Positions 34,642 to 45,566 of a stretch of 64,000 nt of DNA are shown here, piece after piece; within the stretch, counting starts at the first letter, position 1, and the number at the start of each line of letters is the position of its first letter. Both the position numbers and the translations under genes were made by a program. A model generated the notes under the pieces. It was not told where the DNA came from. It saw only the letters and a program-made list of their open reading frames with translations, and ran no database searches. The DNA is from Flavobacteriales bacterium (GTDB lineage: Bacteria > Bacteroidota > Bacteroidia > Flavobacteriales_D > Sanyastnellaceae): positions 1 through 64,000 of the forward strand of contig JAIXWX010000029.1 in the NCBI GenBank assembly GCA_027491075.1, written 5' to 3'.

Positions 34642-36621
34642 TCACTGCTTGATAAAGCGAGTGCTGACTATTTGTTCATTCTTAATAAATTTAACATTGT
34701 AAACCCCTGTGGACAGTTGATCTACCGGAACAGGCGTTCCGAAGAAACTATCTGACTTAATCAATTGACCTTGTACGTTGTAGATCTCATAAAGGCCTCC
34801 AGAATATGCCTCGAAATCGGTGAAGAAGAGGGTATTCTTTGCTGGATTCGGGTACATGGTAGGTGCTTGATTGTCTTCTTCGATTACGGCAACACTAGTG
34901 CCTTCATTGATGGTGATGGTGGTGTTGATGTCTGGATTTAGAATTTCATCCATAATTCCAGATGGCCAGCAGACTTCGATTTTATTGATTACCGTTTCTT
35001 CACCTAAACCGAAATGTGCGGTCATCGATGACATGTATCGAAAGCCTTCACCGCTTCGGATGTCTCGAATTTGATTTCCGGAAGGCGTATAAAGAGTGAT
35101 TCTTGCTCCGATTCCATCGGCATTGCTTACCGAGCCGTTGGTATGGACTTTTATAAAGTTATTGCCCGAACCATTATTGCGCATGTAACCGCTGGTAGTA
35201 GCAACGTCTAAATAGCCGTCGTCGTTAAAGTCCCCTATTCCTCCCGCGCCAATTTCACTGGTGGATATAGTAAATGTCATGTCTCCGTTGTTGATGCCAA
35301 TAAAGTTTCCTCCGCCGAATATGTCTACCCATCCATCATTGTTAAAATCTCCCGGTTGCCATTCAATGCTTGTTCCAGAAAAAGTATCGTACCCTGAGCC
35401 CTCCACAATATCTGTAAAAGTACCGTCTCCATTGTTTCGCATGAGTCTGTGGATACCTGTTGTAAAGGAACTTGCTCCTACAAAACCATCCATATCACCG
35501 TCGTTGTCGTAATCTGCCCAAGCTGAAGACCAAGTCTGCACGTAGTCTGCAAGGTTGGACTCGAGGCTCACGTCGGTAAATGTTCCGTCTCCGTTGTTTC
35601 TATGCAGTTGATTTCGGCTCGCCTCGGAAAGACCACCTCTGCATTTTGCGATGAATAGATCGACATCGCAGTCGTTGTCATAGTCGATCCATACAGATCC
35701 GTAGTTTCCTCCGTCTGGAGTATCTCCCAAGCCTCCTTGAGAAAAATCAAATGTGCCATCGTTGTTGTTGATATAGCGAACGTTGGGTGCAACATCGTGA
35801 CACATGAATACGTCCAGCAGTCCGTCATTGTCTAGATCGACACAATTTCCTCTTTGAGAAAATACGTAGTTGGAAGTGGTAAACTCTTCGTATGCGGTTC
35901 CTGTGCTGTTTGATAGCAAAATAGATACTCCGCTTCCCCCGCCACAGACGATATCAGCAAACTCGTCGTCGTTTAAACGACCAGCAGTAGTGCTCCAAGA
36001 TGGTGGGTTGCTTACGCTATTCGCTTGTGCTGAAGTGGTTTCAAAATCACCGTCGGATGTTTGCAGTCCCATGTAGATGGTAGTTCCAGAAACACCGAAT
36101 AAATCATCAAGCCCATCGCCGTTCATGTCACAACCTCCAAAGAAAGTACCCTGCACGGATACAGGCTCGAAGTCGACGACGTTTACAGGGATAATGGTTT
36201 CAGTGATGCTAAATGTAAAAGCCGTTGTACTCCAATAGCTATCCCATGCTATGAAATACGAAACGCCAGCCTCAGCGCTGAAGTTGGTAATGCTGGAATA
36301 TCCAGGTCCCTCATCGTCTCCTTCAGCAATGCAATTCAAATTGTCACATGTCCCTTCAAAAATAAAAACCCGGGTATCGGTCGGGGTGGGATCCACTGCC
36401 GAACTGACTTGAATGTCCATTGATTCTGATGGAACGAATAAGTACCAAATGGCTGCTGAACTCATGGGAATTCCAAAGCAGTTCACGTCCAATGGGGCTC
36501 CGGTTACTTCCACAGATTCATATGTTCCCAAGCCAACAACAACGGCTTCCTCGCAAGAGTATTGAGCATGAAGTAGTGTGGTTGAAAATAAAGTCAATAA
36601 AAGAAGGTAGATATTTTTCAT
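34642..36621 (-). CDS. T9SS-secreted VCBS/ASPIC-UnbV repeat protein
   Basis: The 659-residue protein has a signal peptide (1-19), a prepeptidase-C-like domain (about 21-130), and a propeller of VCBS/FG-GAP repeats (about 155-475) with many Ca-binding DxDxDG loops such as DCDVDLF and DYDNDGDMDG. It then has an ASPIC/UnbV domain (about 485-570, ending VCWPSGIMDEI) and a T9SS sorting domain (about 590-659). Related CRTAC1-like proteins bind calcium and may bind ligands. It lies 13 bases after a dihaem cytochrome gene, so the two probably share a transcript. Confidence 0.85.
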   Translation of the reverse strand: MKNIYLLLLTLFSTTLLHAQYSCEEAVVVGLGTYESVEVTGAPLDVNCFGIPMSSAAIWYLFVPSESMDIQVSSAVDPTPTDTRVFIFEGTCDNLNCIAEGDDEGPGYSSITNFSAEAGVSYFIAWDSYWSTTAFTFSITETIIPVNVVDFEPVSVQGTFFGGCDMNGDGLDDLFGVSGTTIYMGLQTSDGDFETTSAQANSVSNPPSWSTTAGRLNDDEFADIVCGGGSGVSILLSNSTGTAYEEFTTSNYVFSQRGNCVDLDNDGLLDVFMCHDVAPNVRYINNNDGTFDFSQGGLGDTPDGGNYGSVWIDYDNDCDVDLFIAKCRGGLSEASRNQLHRNNGDGTFTDVSLESNLADYVQTWSSAWADYDNDGDMDGFVGASSFTTGIHRLMRNNGDGTFTDIVEGSGYDTFSGTSIEWQPGDFNNDGWVDIFGGGNFIGINNGDMTFTISTSEIGAGGIGDFNDDGYLDVATTSGYMRNNGSGNNFIKVHTNGSVSNADGIGARITLYTPSGNQIRDIRSGEGFRYMSSMTAHFGLGEETVINKIEVCWPSGIMDEILNPDINTTITINEGTSVAVIEEDNQAPTMYPNPAKNTLFFTDFEAYSGGLYEIYNVQGQLIKSDSFFGTPVPVDQLSTGVYNVKFIKNEQIVSTRFIKQ

Positions 36622-36634
36622 GGATTATAAGGAG

Positions 36635-37735
36635 TTAAGGACAAATGGGTCCAAGTGAAGAGATATATTGATTGAATAGACTTACTGCTTCTTCATGAAT
36701 TAAAGTCCTACCAAGCAAAGGCATGCGGTATTGCACTTGAGTGGTATTTATTCGGAAGTACATCATAGAACGATTGACATTTCCTCTGGCAATAATGTGC
36801 GTAAGCGCTGGTGCCACAAATTCTTGTGGAGCCACACACACCCCTAAATTTTGATCATTTTCAGTTTCATTCCAAGCGAGGCGAATAGGACGATAGTCGC
36901 AGTGAGAGCCTTCGCGATGACAATGAGCGCAATTCATATCCACATATGCTCGCACTCTATCTTTTAGAGGTTTACTTGTGTCGGTCCAATCTACTACTGT
37001 AGAAATATCACTAGGTAGTTCACCGCTTAACAAACCTTGATTTTTCCAAAATGCTAATTGATTGAAAACGCCATTAGAATAGGTTAAGTCGCGATTCAGA
37101 TTCTGTGGCTTAGGTCCGATAGGAGAAGAAATATTGTTCTTTTTATGGCAGGTAAAGCACTCTACTTCTGAAGGAATCCGGTAGGCTACAGACCTGAGCT
37201 CATCGTTTTCATCGATCCATTCTATGTTTTTCACTTGACCGTTCAAGTCAAAAGTGGCTTCTGTTTGCTCGTCGTTCCATACATATTCTGCAAACTTCCA
37301 TTCACCGTTTTTCAGATAGATCAGTCGAGTTTCAATGATTTTTTTCTCATTTTGGGGTTGTACTCCTTCATAGTAGAAGTTTTTAATCATCACCGTTCCC
37401 TCTGGGAACTGAAGTATTTCGTGATCTCCGTTATATGTCGCCGAGCTTCCTTCCGGCATCCAAATGAACCGTTTCTTTTTAGCGTAGTCAGAAAAAAGCG
37501 GTGTAATTACATCGTAAGGAAAAACGCGATTGTTCGGAGAAAGATCCTTTAAGTTTCCAAGAAAGAAATTATAGTCTGATAGTTTGGGATAAGGAATGGT
37601 GTTCAGGTCGAAGCTGACGGGGTCGATGATTTCAACTGGTGAATCAGGCAACTTGGTTTCCTCCTCTTCTTTTTTACAGGAGAAAATGAGAATAATAATA
37701 CCTATTGCCAAAAGGGCCGTTGCGTGCGGTTTCAT
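36635..37735 (-). CDS. Dihaem c-type cytochrome lipoprotein of the SO2930 type
   Basis: The 366-residue protein has a lipobox (IFSC, Cys20) and an acidic spacer (KKEEEETK). It carries two haem-binding motifs, CFTCH (about 194-198) and CAHCH (about 269-273). The order of motifs and the segments RVFPYDVITPLFSDYAKK, FPEGTVMIKNF and RIPSEVECFTCH match the SO2930 family of dihaem cytochromes. The electron partner is unknown. It precedes the ASPIC/UnbV gene by 13 bases; this pairing is worth noting because that partner is a secreted calcium-binding protein. Confidence 0.85.
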   Translation of the reverse strand: MKPHATALLAIGIIILIFSCKKEEEETKLPDSPVEIIDPVSFDLNTIPYPKLSDYNFFLGNLKDLSPNNRVFPYDVITPLFSDYAKKKRFIWMPEGSSATYNGDHEILQFPEGTVMIKNFYYEGVQPQNEKKIIETRLIYLKNGEWKFAEYVWNDEQTEATFDLNGQVKNIEWIDENDELRSVAYRIPSEVECFTCHKKNNISSPIGPKPQNLNRDLTYSNGVFNQLAFWKNQGLLSGELPSDISTVVDWTDTSKPLKDRVRAYVDMNCAHCHREGSHCDYRPIRLAWNETENDQNLGVCVAPQEFVAPALTHIIARGNVNRSMMYFRINTTQVQYRMPLLGRTLIHEEAVSLFNQYISSLGPICP

Positions 37736-38121
37736 ACGAATGGTTCCAACTGAAGGTTGACTCGAAGATAGTTAGTTTAGTTGCATTCTGCTTCAACTTT
37801 AGGTACAGAGTGCAGCTATTCTTGGAAGGCTGAAGAAACCCTTTTAAAATGACAATTGTACTTATTGTTATTTGTTCGGAAAAAAATTCGATTTTGGAAC
37901 TACAGTCTATGGTTGATTAGATTAATGACAAGAAATGAAAGATTTTTTTCTAATCATGGTTAATGGATCAACTTATAGAGTTCGCAGTTAAGTGGAGTTC
38001 ATTCGAGTCCATGACATTGAAAATGCAAAACTCGGGAGTTGATTGTTACTAATTTATTAAGCAACTTTTATATTGTTCAACTTTAGAAACCTCAAGGCAG
38101 TACTACCGTAAATTCGGAATC
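37736..38121. other. Long divergent intergenic region without a gene
   Basis: The 386 bases separate two divergent genes and are AT-rich. I see no reading frame, tRNA or strong hairpin. It presumably holds the promoters of both the cytochrome and the hybrid kinase genes, but no exact TAnnTTTG box stands out. Confidence 0.4.
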
Positions 38122-40371
38122 ATGTTAACGCTTTTTATTGAAGGTTTAAGATCTCTTAGAGGAAGGATAATCCTTAGTTTTATTTTTATCTTTTGTGTTC
38201 TAATATTATGGACGCTGGCTTTTTTCTACGTGAATGGCCAACGTATGAGAATCAGGGAGAACTACGACAGTCTATACTTAATTCAGAATTCGAGTTTGCA
38301 AAGCACAGAGAAATTGTTGAATTTTATGCTGGTCGATTATCAAAATCCTCAATTTTATGAGAACGCTCAGTACTCAGGAATTGATGATTTTGTCAAAGAG
38401 CTTAATTCCAACGCAGATTCATTAATGAAGGTTAAAGCTTTCGCAAAGGATGAAATGCCTGCAGTAGTTGAGCTGATCGAGCAACTGGAATTGGGAATGC
38501 GGAGTGTAGCAGATACTGCTAAAGCAATGAGACATATTTATTTCAAACGTGGTTTTCGTGATCATGGAGTGGAAGGTCAAATGAGAGTTTATGCCCACAT
38601 TCTTCAAGAGTCCAGTCTAATTCCTGAGGTAGAGATTTTATCATTGAGAAGGCATGAGAAGGATTTCTTGCTTCGAAACGATAAATTATACGTAGATAAG
38701 TTTAATCAACGTGCGCAAAATATTCTAGATAACTGTCGAGAAAATAAGCATGCATATTCTGTTTTGGTGAATTATGTCAATCTCTTTAATGAGCTTGTTT
38801 TGCTGTCAAACCAATTGGGTGATATGGATGGAAATGGAATTAATGGACAAGTGAAGCGAGCACAGAGAGAACTTTCTAAGACTTTTTCTTCCACCTTAGA
38901 AGTCTTTTCAAAGGAGTTGAGTATCCGAAATGAACGGTTTGATTTATTACTTCTGGCATTTTCAATAGGATCAATTTTGTTTCTAATATTTATTAGCATT
39001 TGGCTTTCTGGTTACCTAACAAAAGATGTAAAAGCCCTCAATCATAGAATTTTTGCCTTTATAAACTCACGATTTACTGATGATGGATCGGAGTTTGAAA
39101 ACTTAAAGAAGTCTGGAATACGCGAGATTAATCAGCTGAATAGAATGTATGATTTAATGAAAACGAATCTTAAAGAGACTATCGCTGATTTAGAGACAAC
39201 CGTACAGAAGGCGAATCAAATCTCAGAGTTTAAGAGTTTTTTTCTAGCCAATATGAGTCATGAGATCCGTACACCACTCAATGGTATTATTGGTATGCTA
39301 CATGTGTTGAGGTCGACCGACCTAAGTCCTAAACAGCTTGAATTGCTTTCAACTGTCGATTATTCCTCAAATCATTTATTGGAATTGGTGAACATGGTTT
39401 TGGACTATTCGAAGATAGAGGCAGGAAAAATGGAGTTGAAACCCATTGCGATTAATTTGGAGAAAGAACTAAGAATGTTGGTTCAATCCTTCAAGCCGAA
39501 AATAGACGAAAAGAACTTGAAGTTGGAGTTTTCTTTTGAGTTTGACAGGAATTATTTCGTTATTGGTGATATCGTTCGACTCCAACAAGTATTGATAAAC
39601 TTGTTGAATAATGCAATTAAGTTTTCTTCAAAAGGGGTGATTTCTTTTTCCGTCTCACAATTAAATGAGACAGAAACAGAACAAAGGCTTTTATTCAAAA
39701 TTGAAGATCAGGGAATAGGTATTAGCGAGGATAAGATTGAGGATATTTTTAAAGCATTTAACCAAGGAGATATAAGAATTTCAAGGGATTATGGAGGAAC
39801 AGGACTTGGATTGGCGATTTCAAATCAGATAGTTAAGTTAATGGGTGGGGAAATTAGTGTGGTATCAAAAGTTGGCGTTGGCTCTGTGTTTTCTTTTACT
39901 CTAAATTTTCCCTACGGAAGTTTGATTTCTGAAGCAAAACAGATGAGTAATTCTGGACCAGAGAATGGACAAAAACTGAGAGTGCTTGTAGCTGAAGATA
40001 ATGCTGTAAATCAGAAAGTCTTTGAATTGCTCTTCTCGACTAGAAATATCGACCTATGCATCGCGCAAAACGGAAGAGATGCTATAGACTTTTTTCAATC
40101 ACGCACCTTTGACTTGGTTTTGCTAGATTTACAAATGCCAATATTAGATGGATTTGAGACCATAGCTGAAATAAAAAGAAGCTCAAAGTATCGGATGAAA
40201 ACCATCGGTGTTTATGCTGTTACAGCCAATGCCTTCGATGAAGATAGGAATAGAGCCAAGCTAGCTGGATTCGATGGCTTTATTTCTAAACCAATCATTT
40301 TGGAAGAACTAGATCAAATTTTATATCGATACAGAAGAATAGTTTATGATGAAGAAAGTGAACTAAGGTAA
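38122..40371 (+). CDS. Hybrid histidine kinase with C-terminal receiver
   Basis: The 749-residue protein has an N-terminal membrane helix (about 17-36), a helical periplasmic sensor (about 40-275) and a second helix (about 277-297). A HisKA domain with H380 (MSHEIRTPLNG), a HATPase domain (about 430-605) and a receiver (about 625-740) with phospho-acceptor D669 (LLDLQMP) follow. It should sense an envelope signal and pass phosphate to its own receiver and then to another protein. No DNA-binding partner is adjacent. The sensor domain is all-helical and resembles a four-helix bundle rather than PAS. It stands alone with a terminator after it. Confidence 0.92.
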   Translation: MLTLFIEGLRSLRGRIILSFIFIFCVLILWTLAFFYVNGQRMRIRENYDSLYLIQNSSLQSTEKLLNFMLVDYQNPQFYENAQYSGIDDFVKELNSNADSLMKVKAFAKDEMPAVVELIEQLELGMRSVADTAKAMRHIYFKRGFRDHGVEGQMRVYAHILQESSLIPEVEILSLRRHEKDFLLRNDKLYVDKFNQRAQNILDNCRENKHAYSVLVNYVNLFNELVLLSNQLGDMDGNGINGQVKRAQRELSKTFSSTLEVFSKELSIRNERFDLLLLAFSIGSILFLIFISIWLSGYLTKDVKALNHRIFAFINSRFTDDGSEFENLKKSGIREINQLNRMYDLMKTNLKETIADLETTVQKANQISEFKSFFLANMSHEIRTPLNGIIGMLHVLRSTDLSPKQLELLSTVDYSSNHLLELVNMVLDYSKIEAGKMELKPIAINLEKELRMLVQSFKPKIDEKNLKLEFSFEFDRNYFVIGDIVRLQQVLINLLNNAIKFSSKGVISFSVSQLNETETEQRLLFKIEDQGIGISEDKIEDIFKAFNQGDIRISRDYGGTGLGLAISNQIVKLMGGEISVVSKVGVGSVFSFTLNFPYGSLISEAKQMSNSGPENGQKLRVLVAEDNAVNQKVFELLFSTRNIDLCIAQNGRDAIDFFQSRTFDLVLLDLQMPILDGFETIAEIKRSSKYRMKTIGVYAVTANAFDEDRNRAKLAGFDGFISKPIILEELDQILYRYRRIVYDEESELR

Positions 40372-40380
40372 AACTAGATA

Positions 40381-40418
40381 AAAAAGGGAATTACTCCATG
40401 CAGTAATTCCCTTTTTTT
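40381..40418. terminator. Bidirectional terminator between the hybrid kinase gene and lysS
   Basis: A 10-bp stem GGGAATTACT / AGTAATTCCC with a six-base loop is flanked by A5 before and T7 after, so it works on both strands. Confidence 0.9.
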
Positions 40419-40439
40419 CAAATAAGAAGTAGGTGCGTT

Positions 40440-42149
40440 TTACAACGTCCAACTTTCAATATCGCTCAATTGGATGGCGGGTATTTCTAACTTGTTCTTT
40501 TTTCGATATCCATTCAGTGTTTGATGAACCGCTGTAGGCTTGGCTTCTTTCAGCTTTTGAATGCTGTCATAACCTGCCTTTACAACATGCTGTATCCACT
40601 CCGGGGAAATTCCAGCGGCTTCAAATGCTTTCAGGTCGGGACCAGACTGAAATTTCTCTGGGCGCATCTGTGGAAAGAACAACACTTCTTGTATGGTCGA
40701 ATTATTGGTCAAAAGCATCACCAATCGTTCAATACCGATTCCCATACCCGAGGTGGGTGGCATACCATATTCTAGCGCACGTAAAAAGTCTTGGTCAATA
40801 AACATTGCCTCGTCGTCGCCTTTCTCCTGCAGGCGCATTTGTTCTTCAAAACGCTCGCGTTGGTCGATTGGATCGTTCAATTCAGAATAGGCGTTGGCAA
40901 TTTCCTTCCCGTTGATCATTAACTCAAAACGCTCTGTGAGATCTGGGTTGGTCCTGTGTCGTTTGCACAAGGGCGACATCTCTACGGGATAATCGGTAAT
41001 GAATGTTGGCTGGATATAATTGCCCTCACATTTTCCACCAAAAATCTCATCGATTAATTTTCCCTTGCCCATGGTCTCATCGACTTCGAGTCCAATGCTC
41101 TTCGCAAAGGTTCTAATTTCTTCTTCTGATTTTTCTGTAATATCAAATCCAGTAAACTCTTGGATGGACTCGGTCATGGACACCCGCTTAAATGGACGCT
41201 TGAAGTCGATTACTTTATCTCCATATTGAACCTGAGTGGTGCCCAATGCCTTCAAACAAACATGCTCAATCATGGACTCGGTGAAGTCCATCATCCAATT
41301 GTAATCTTTGTATGCTACATAGATTTCCATGACGGTGAACTCTGGGTTATGGGTTCTGTCCATTCCTTCGTTGCGGAAATTCCGACTAAACTCATATACC
41401 CCTTCAAATCCCCCAACAATGAGCCTCTTGAGATACAACTCATTAGCAATTCTCAAATACATGGGCACATCCAACGCATTGTGATGCGTTATAAATGGAC
41501 GAGCACTAGCACCGCCAGGAATAGGCTGTAAAACAGGAGTGTCTACTTCTAAATAACCAAAGCTATTGAAGTATTCTCGCATCGCATTCATGATGTGGGT
41601 GCGAGCAATAAAGGTCTCTTTTACTTTTTCATTCACCACTAAATCTACATAGCGCATGCGATAGCGCAATTCAGGATCCGTGAATGCATCATGAATGTTT
41701 CCTTCTTTATCGGTTTTAACCACCGGAAGTGGCTTGAGCGATTTTGCCAGCAAAGTGAGTTCATTAACTTGAATGGAAATTTCGCCCATCTTGGTGGTGA
41801 AAACCGTCCCCGTTACTCCAATAAAGTCCCCGTAATGCAGCAAATGCTTTACAACGTCGTTATAGAATGACTTATCCTCACCGGGACAAACAATATCGGA
41901 CGCGATGTAAATTTGAATCTTTCCTGAACTGTCGTGAAGATCTGCGAAGGAGGCTTTTCCCATGATGCGCATATTCATCAAACGACCAGCGACCACTACA
42001 ATCTCTCCTTCCTTATAATTTTCTTTAATAAAAGCAGAGGTGGTGCTTGTTTTGAATTCGGCTGCAGGGAAAGGCTCGATACCTTTCTCTCTCAACTTTT
42101 GAAGGGCGGCCCTTCTTACTACTTCTTCTTCAGATAAATGATGTATCAT
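40440..42149 (-). CDS. lysS: Lysyl-tRNA synthetase, class II
   Basis: The 569-residue enzyme charges tRNA-Lys using ATP. An OB-fold anticodon-binding domain (about 50-150) is followed by the class II core (about 165-500). Motif 2 shows FRNEGMDRTHNPEF, and motif 3 shows GMGIGIERLVMLL. The C-terminal extension of about 65 residues beyond the core (from about 505) holds a helical AAGISPEWIQHVVKAGYDS segment and is longer than in E. coli LysS; it is common in Bacteroidota. A -7-like box (TAGTTTTG on the - strand) lies about 10 bases before the start codon. Confidence 0.96.
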   Translation of the reverse strand: MIHHLSEEEVVRRAALQKLREKGIEPFPAAEFKTSTTSAFIKENYKEGEIVVVAGRLMNMRIMGKASFADLHDSSGKIQIYIASDIVCPGEDKSFYNDVVKHLLHYGDFIGVTGTVFTTKMGEISIQVNELTLLAKSLKPLPVVKTDKEGNIHDAFTDPELRYRMRYVDLVVNEKVKETFIARTHIMNAMREYFNSFGYLEVDTPVLQPIPGGASARPFITHHNALDVPMYLRIANELYLKRLIVGGFEGVYEFSRNFRNEGMDRTHNPEFTVMEIYVAYKDYNWMMDFTESMIEHVCLKALGTTQVQYGDKVIDFKRPFKRVSMTESIQEFTGFDITEKSEEEIRTFAKSIGLEVDETMGKGKLIDEIFGGKCEGNYIQPTFITDYPVEMSPLCKRHRTNPDLTERFELMINGKEIANAYSELNDPIDQRERFEEQMRLQEKGDDEAMFIDQDFLRALEYGMPPTSGMGIGIERLVMLLTNNSTIQEVLFFPQMRPEKFQSGPDLKAFEAAGISPEWIQHVVKAGYDSIQKLKEAKPTAVHQTLNGYRKKNKLEIPAIQLSDIESWTL

Positions 42150-42242
42150 GGCACAAAACTAATAAAATACCAAGGTGCATATGCCATGAGGATTCCCTGA
42201 TTCAATGAACCAAGGAATCCAAATATTAAAATCGTGTAAGTT

Positions 42243-42470
42243 TTACTTCTTCTTTTCTGTCAGCAAATCGAGCACTGACACTTGAAGAATGTCGCAGATT
42301 TTGAGCATACGCTCAATGGATAGCTTCGCTAAACCAAGTTCAATTCTGCTGTAGGCATTTTGACTAATTCCGATTTTTGCGGCTACAAATTCTTGTGAGT
42401 AGCCATTCTTTACTCTAGCATCGCGAATACGGACATGAATATCCTTCGCGGTGAAATTGTGGGAGTTCAT
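42243..42470 (-). CDS. XRE-family helix-turn-helix regulator
   Basis: The 75-residue protein is a single HTH_3 domain: IRDARVKNGYSQEFVAAKIGIS, followed by QNAYSRIELGLAKLS as recognition helix region. It has no effector domain, so it probably acts as a dimeric repressor. Genes of this size are often found with toxins, but none is adjacent here. Targets unknown. Confidence 0.85.
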   Translation of the reverse strand: MNSHNFTAKDIHVRIRDARVKNGYSQEFVAAKIGISQNAYSRIELGLAKLSIERMLKICDILQVSVLDLLTEKKK

Positions 42471-42620
42471 AAGGTTATTTCGTGGCGTTTAATTATTGAG
42501 AGGACACGAATATAGAACTCGATTCTTAAAACAAATCAGAATATAGCACGAGTAACGATTTTTTGGGTGCAGTAATGGATTTTATGGGGACGAATTACTT
42601 TTTCTTTCGCTGTTAGAAAT

Positions 42621-42658
42621 AAAAAAATCCCTCCCCTGCTATGCTGGGAGGGATTTAG
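42621..42658 (-). terminator. Terminator of gcvP
   Basis: An 11-bp stem AAATCCCTCCC / GGGAGGGATTT with a ten-base loop, followed by a T-run on the - strand. It lies 20 bases after the gcvP stop codon. Confidence 0.9.
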
Positions 42659-42677
42659 GTATGAAATAAAAAAATAA

Positions 42678-45512
42678 TTAATTGGCGTACTCTTCAATAG
42701 GCGGACAAGTGCAAACGAGGTTTCTATCCCCAAAAGCATTGTCTACACGACCGATACTACTCCAGAATTTATTTTCTCTCAAACTAGCAACAGGATAAGC
42801 TGCTTTTGTCCGAGAATATGAATGGTTCCACTCGTCAGCGCACAGTTCCTGCGCGGTGTGTGGAGCCATTTTCAATACATTGTCTTGTTTATCAGCGATA
42901 GTGGCTTCCACTTCAGCGATTTCCTTACGAATAGAAATCATTGCGTCTATAAATCGATCCAATTCGCATTTCGGTTCACTTTCTGTTGGTTCGATCATCA
43001 CTGTTCCTGCTACAGGAAAGGATACTGTTGGGGCGTGGAATCCATAATCAATGAGGCGCTTGGCAATGTCTTCTACTTCTATGCCAGCAGCTTTGAACGA
43101 ACGGCAATCCAGAATCATTTCGTGAGCAACCGTGCCGTTAACTCCGGTGTACAACACGTCATAGTGCCCTTCTAGTTTTGCCTTCATGTAATTTGCATTC
43201 AGAATGGCAATTTTTGTTGCTTCTGTGACACCTTCCGCTCCTAACATTTTAATGTATCCGTAGCTTATCAAAAGGATTAGCGCACTTCCCCATGGAGCAG
43301 AGCTCACGGCAGGAATGGCCTTTTCGCCGCCGGTAGGAATGATGGCATTGCCTGGTAAGAATGGAACGAGGTGACTCGCTACTCCGATAGGACCCATTCC
43401 AGGTCCACCGCCGCCGTGAGGTATAGCAAATGTCTTGTGCAGGTTTAAGTGGCACACGTCTGCACCAATATTGCCTGGATTGGTAAGACCAACTTGAGCG
43501 TTCATGTTAGCACCGTCCATGTAAACCTGACCTCCATTGTCATGAACAATCTGAGTAATCTCACGAATGTGTTCCTCAAATACCCCGTGCGTCGAAGGAT
43601 AGGTGACCATCAAAGCGGCTAGTTCGTTTTTGTGTTCCTCTGCCTTGGCTTTCAAGTCATGAACATCTACGTTACCTTCATCATCGCATTTTACGACCAC
43701 CACTTTTAGACCAGCCATGACTGCCGAAGCGGGGTTAGTGCCATGCGCAGAGGAAGGAATAAGACAAATATTTCTTTGATGATCTCCGCGACTTGCATGA
43801 TAGGCCATGATAACAAGTAGGCCGGTCAATTCTCCTTGTGCGCCGCTGTTGGGCTGTAAGGAGACACCAGCAAATCCTGTACACTCGCATAAATCATCGT
43901 GCAATTCATTCAACATCTCTTGATATCCCGTGGTCTGATCGAGTGGTGCAAATGGGTGGATATTTGCGTACTCTGGCCAGGTCACTGGAATCATTTCGCT
44001 TGTTGCATTGAGTTTCATGGTACAAGACCCCAATGGTATCATTGCATGGGCGAGTGAAAGATCTTTGTTTTCTAATTTCTTCAAATAACGAAGCATCTCC
44101 GTCTCACTGTGATGTGTATTGAAGTTCGGATGCGTCAAGAAAGAAGAGGTTCTTTCAAAACCTTTGATTCCGCTTGGTCCTTGCTTGAGTTCTACTTCTC
44201 TTCCACAGATGATATGAGCAAGTTCGAGCACATCATGCGCAGTGGTTGTTTCATTGAGTGATACTCCAATGTGTCCGTCACTAAAATAGCGCAGATTGAG
44301 ATGTTTTACTTCCGCTGCTATGCGCACTTTTGGCTCAGCAATTTTGATGTAAAGCGTGTCGAAGAAAGTAGAATTGACAACCTCTATTCCGTTTGCTTTT
44401 AATGTTGCAGCCAAGTCAGAGGTGTGATTATGAATTCTGTTTGCAATGCGCTTTATTCCTTCTGGTCCGTGATAAACAGCATACATAGAAGCCATTACAG
44501 CAAGAAGTGCTTGCGCAGTGCAAATATTTGAGGTCGCTTTTTCTCTGCGGATGTGTTGTTCTCGGGTCTGCAAAGCCATGCGAAGAGCCATGTTTCCATG
44601 ACGATCTTTCGAAACACCAATAATGCGGCCTGGTAAATTTCTCTTGAATTCATCTTTTGTACAGAAGAAAGCAGCATGTGGACCGCCATAACCCATTGGT
44701 ACTCCAAAGCGTTGGCTATTTCCAAAGCAGATATCTGCCCCCCATTCTCCAGGAGGAGTGATCAATGCTAAAGCCATAAGGTCTGATGCAACCGCAACGT
44801 TTGCGCCAACTGCATGTGCTCTTTCTGCGAAGGAACGGTAGTCTTCAATAGACCCGATGTTATTGGGATATTGAACCAGAGCACCGAAATATTCATGATT
44901 AAACTCGTGCGTTTTATAGTCGCCTTCAACCACTTCTATTTTTAAATACTTGGCTCTACCTTCCAACAAGTCTAATGTTTGAGGAAAAATATTCTTATCG
45001 ACAAAAAACTTTTTTGCTCCACGTTGTTCTTGCTCACGGGTGCGCCCATGATAAAATAGAATCATCGACTCAGCTGCTGCTGTGCCCTCATCCAATAAGC
45101 TCGCATTGGCTATCGGCAGACCCGTAAGGTCTGTTGCCATGGTTTGAAAATTGAGCAATGCCTCCAAGCGTCCTTGAGCGATTTCTGCTTGATAAGGAGT
45201 ATAAGCCGTATACCAACCTGGATTTTCAAGTACGTTTCTCAGTATTACCGAGGGTACGATAGTGGGGTGATATCCCATTCCAAGATAGCTCTTGAATACT
45301 TTGTTTTTCTTTCCTAATTGCCAAACGTGCGCTAGATAAGCCTCTTCTGACATGGCTTCGCCAATGCTGAGAGGTGCTTTCAATCGAATGGCGGCTGGAA
45401 CTGTTTTATCTATTAACTCGTCTACGGATGAAACTCCGATAGAATCTAACATGTCATTCACCTCGTGTGCTCGAGGTCCGTTATGACGGGCTGCGAAATT
45501 TGTACTTGACAT
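42678..45512 (-). CDS. gcvP: Glycine dehydrogenase (decarboxylating), P protein
   Basis: The 944-residue homodimer-type P protein has two halves in one chain. It decarboxylates glycine with PLP and passes the aminomethyl group to the lipoyl arm of H protein. The PLP lysine is K693 in [19 protein letters not shown]-terminal FAARHNGP and [15 protein letters not shown] segments are typical. I chose ATG 45512 ([13 protein letters not shown]), preceded by AAGGAA, over an upstream TTG at 45533. No glycine riboswitch is seen upstream. Confidence 0.96.
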   Translation of the reverse strand: MSSTNFAARHNGPRAHEVNDMLDSIGVSSVDELIDKTVPAAIRLKAPLSIGEAMSEEAYLAHVWQLGKKNKVFKSYLGMGYHPTIVPSVILRNVLENPGWYTAYTPYQAEIAQGRLEALLNFQTMATDLTGLPIANASLLDEGTAAAESMILFYHGRTREQEQRGAKKFFVDKNIFPQTLDLLEGRAKYLKIEVVEGDYKTHEFNHEYFGALVQYPNNIGSIEDYRSFAERAHAVGANVAVASDLMALALITPPGEWGADICFGNSQRFGVPMGYGGPHAAFFCTKDEFKRNLPGRIIGVSKDRHGNMALRMALQTREQHIRREKATSNICTAQALLAVMASMYAVYHGPEGIKRIANRIHNHTSDLAATLKANGIEVVNSTFFDTLYIKIAEPKVRIAAEVKHLNLRYFSDGHIGVSLNETTTAHDVLELAHIICGREVELKQGPSGIKGFERTSSFLTHPNFNTHHSETEMLRYLKKLENKDLSLAHAMIPLGSCTMKLNATSEMIPVTWPEYANIHPFAPLDQTTGYQEMLNELHDDLCECTGFAGVSLQPNSGAQGELTGLLVIMAYHASRGDHQRNICLIPSSAHGTNPASAVMAGLKVVVVKCDDEGNVDVHDLKAKAEEHKNELAALMVTYPSTHGVFEEHIREITQIVHDNGGQVYMDGANMNAQVGLTNPGNIGADVCHLNLHKTFAIPHGGGGPGMGPIGVASHLVPFLPGNAIIPTGGEKAIPAVSSAPWGSALILLISYGYIKMLGAEGVTEATKIAILNANYMKAKLEGHYDVLYTGVNGTVAHEMILDCRSFKAAGIEVEDIAKRLIDYGFHAPTVSFPVAGTVMIEPTESEPKCELDRFIDAMISIRKEIAEVEATIADKQDNVLKMAPHTAQELCADEWNHSYSRTKAAYPVASLRENKFWSSIGRVDNAFGDRNLVCTCPPIEEYAN

Positions 45513-45566
45513 TTCCTTATGGTTATGGGCCAAAATTAATGTTGGTTTACTTCAACTAACAAACCT

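Noticed and set aside
42243-42470. Toxin-antitoxin pair around the XRE regulator
   Set aside because: No small toxin-like gene lies beside it; lysS and gcvP are the neighbours.
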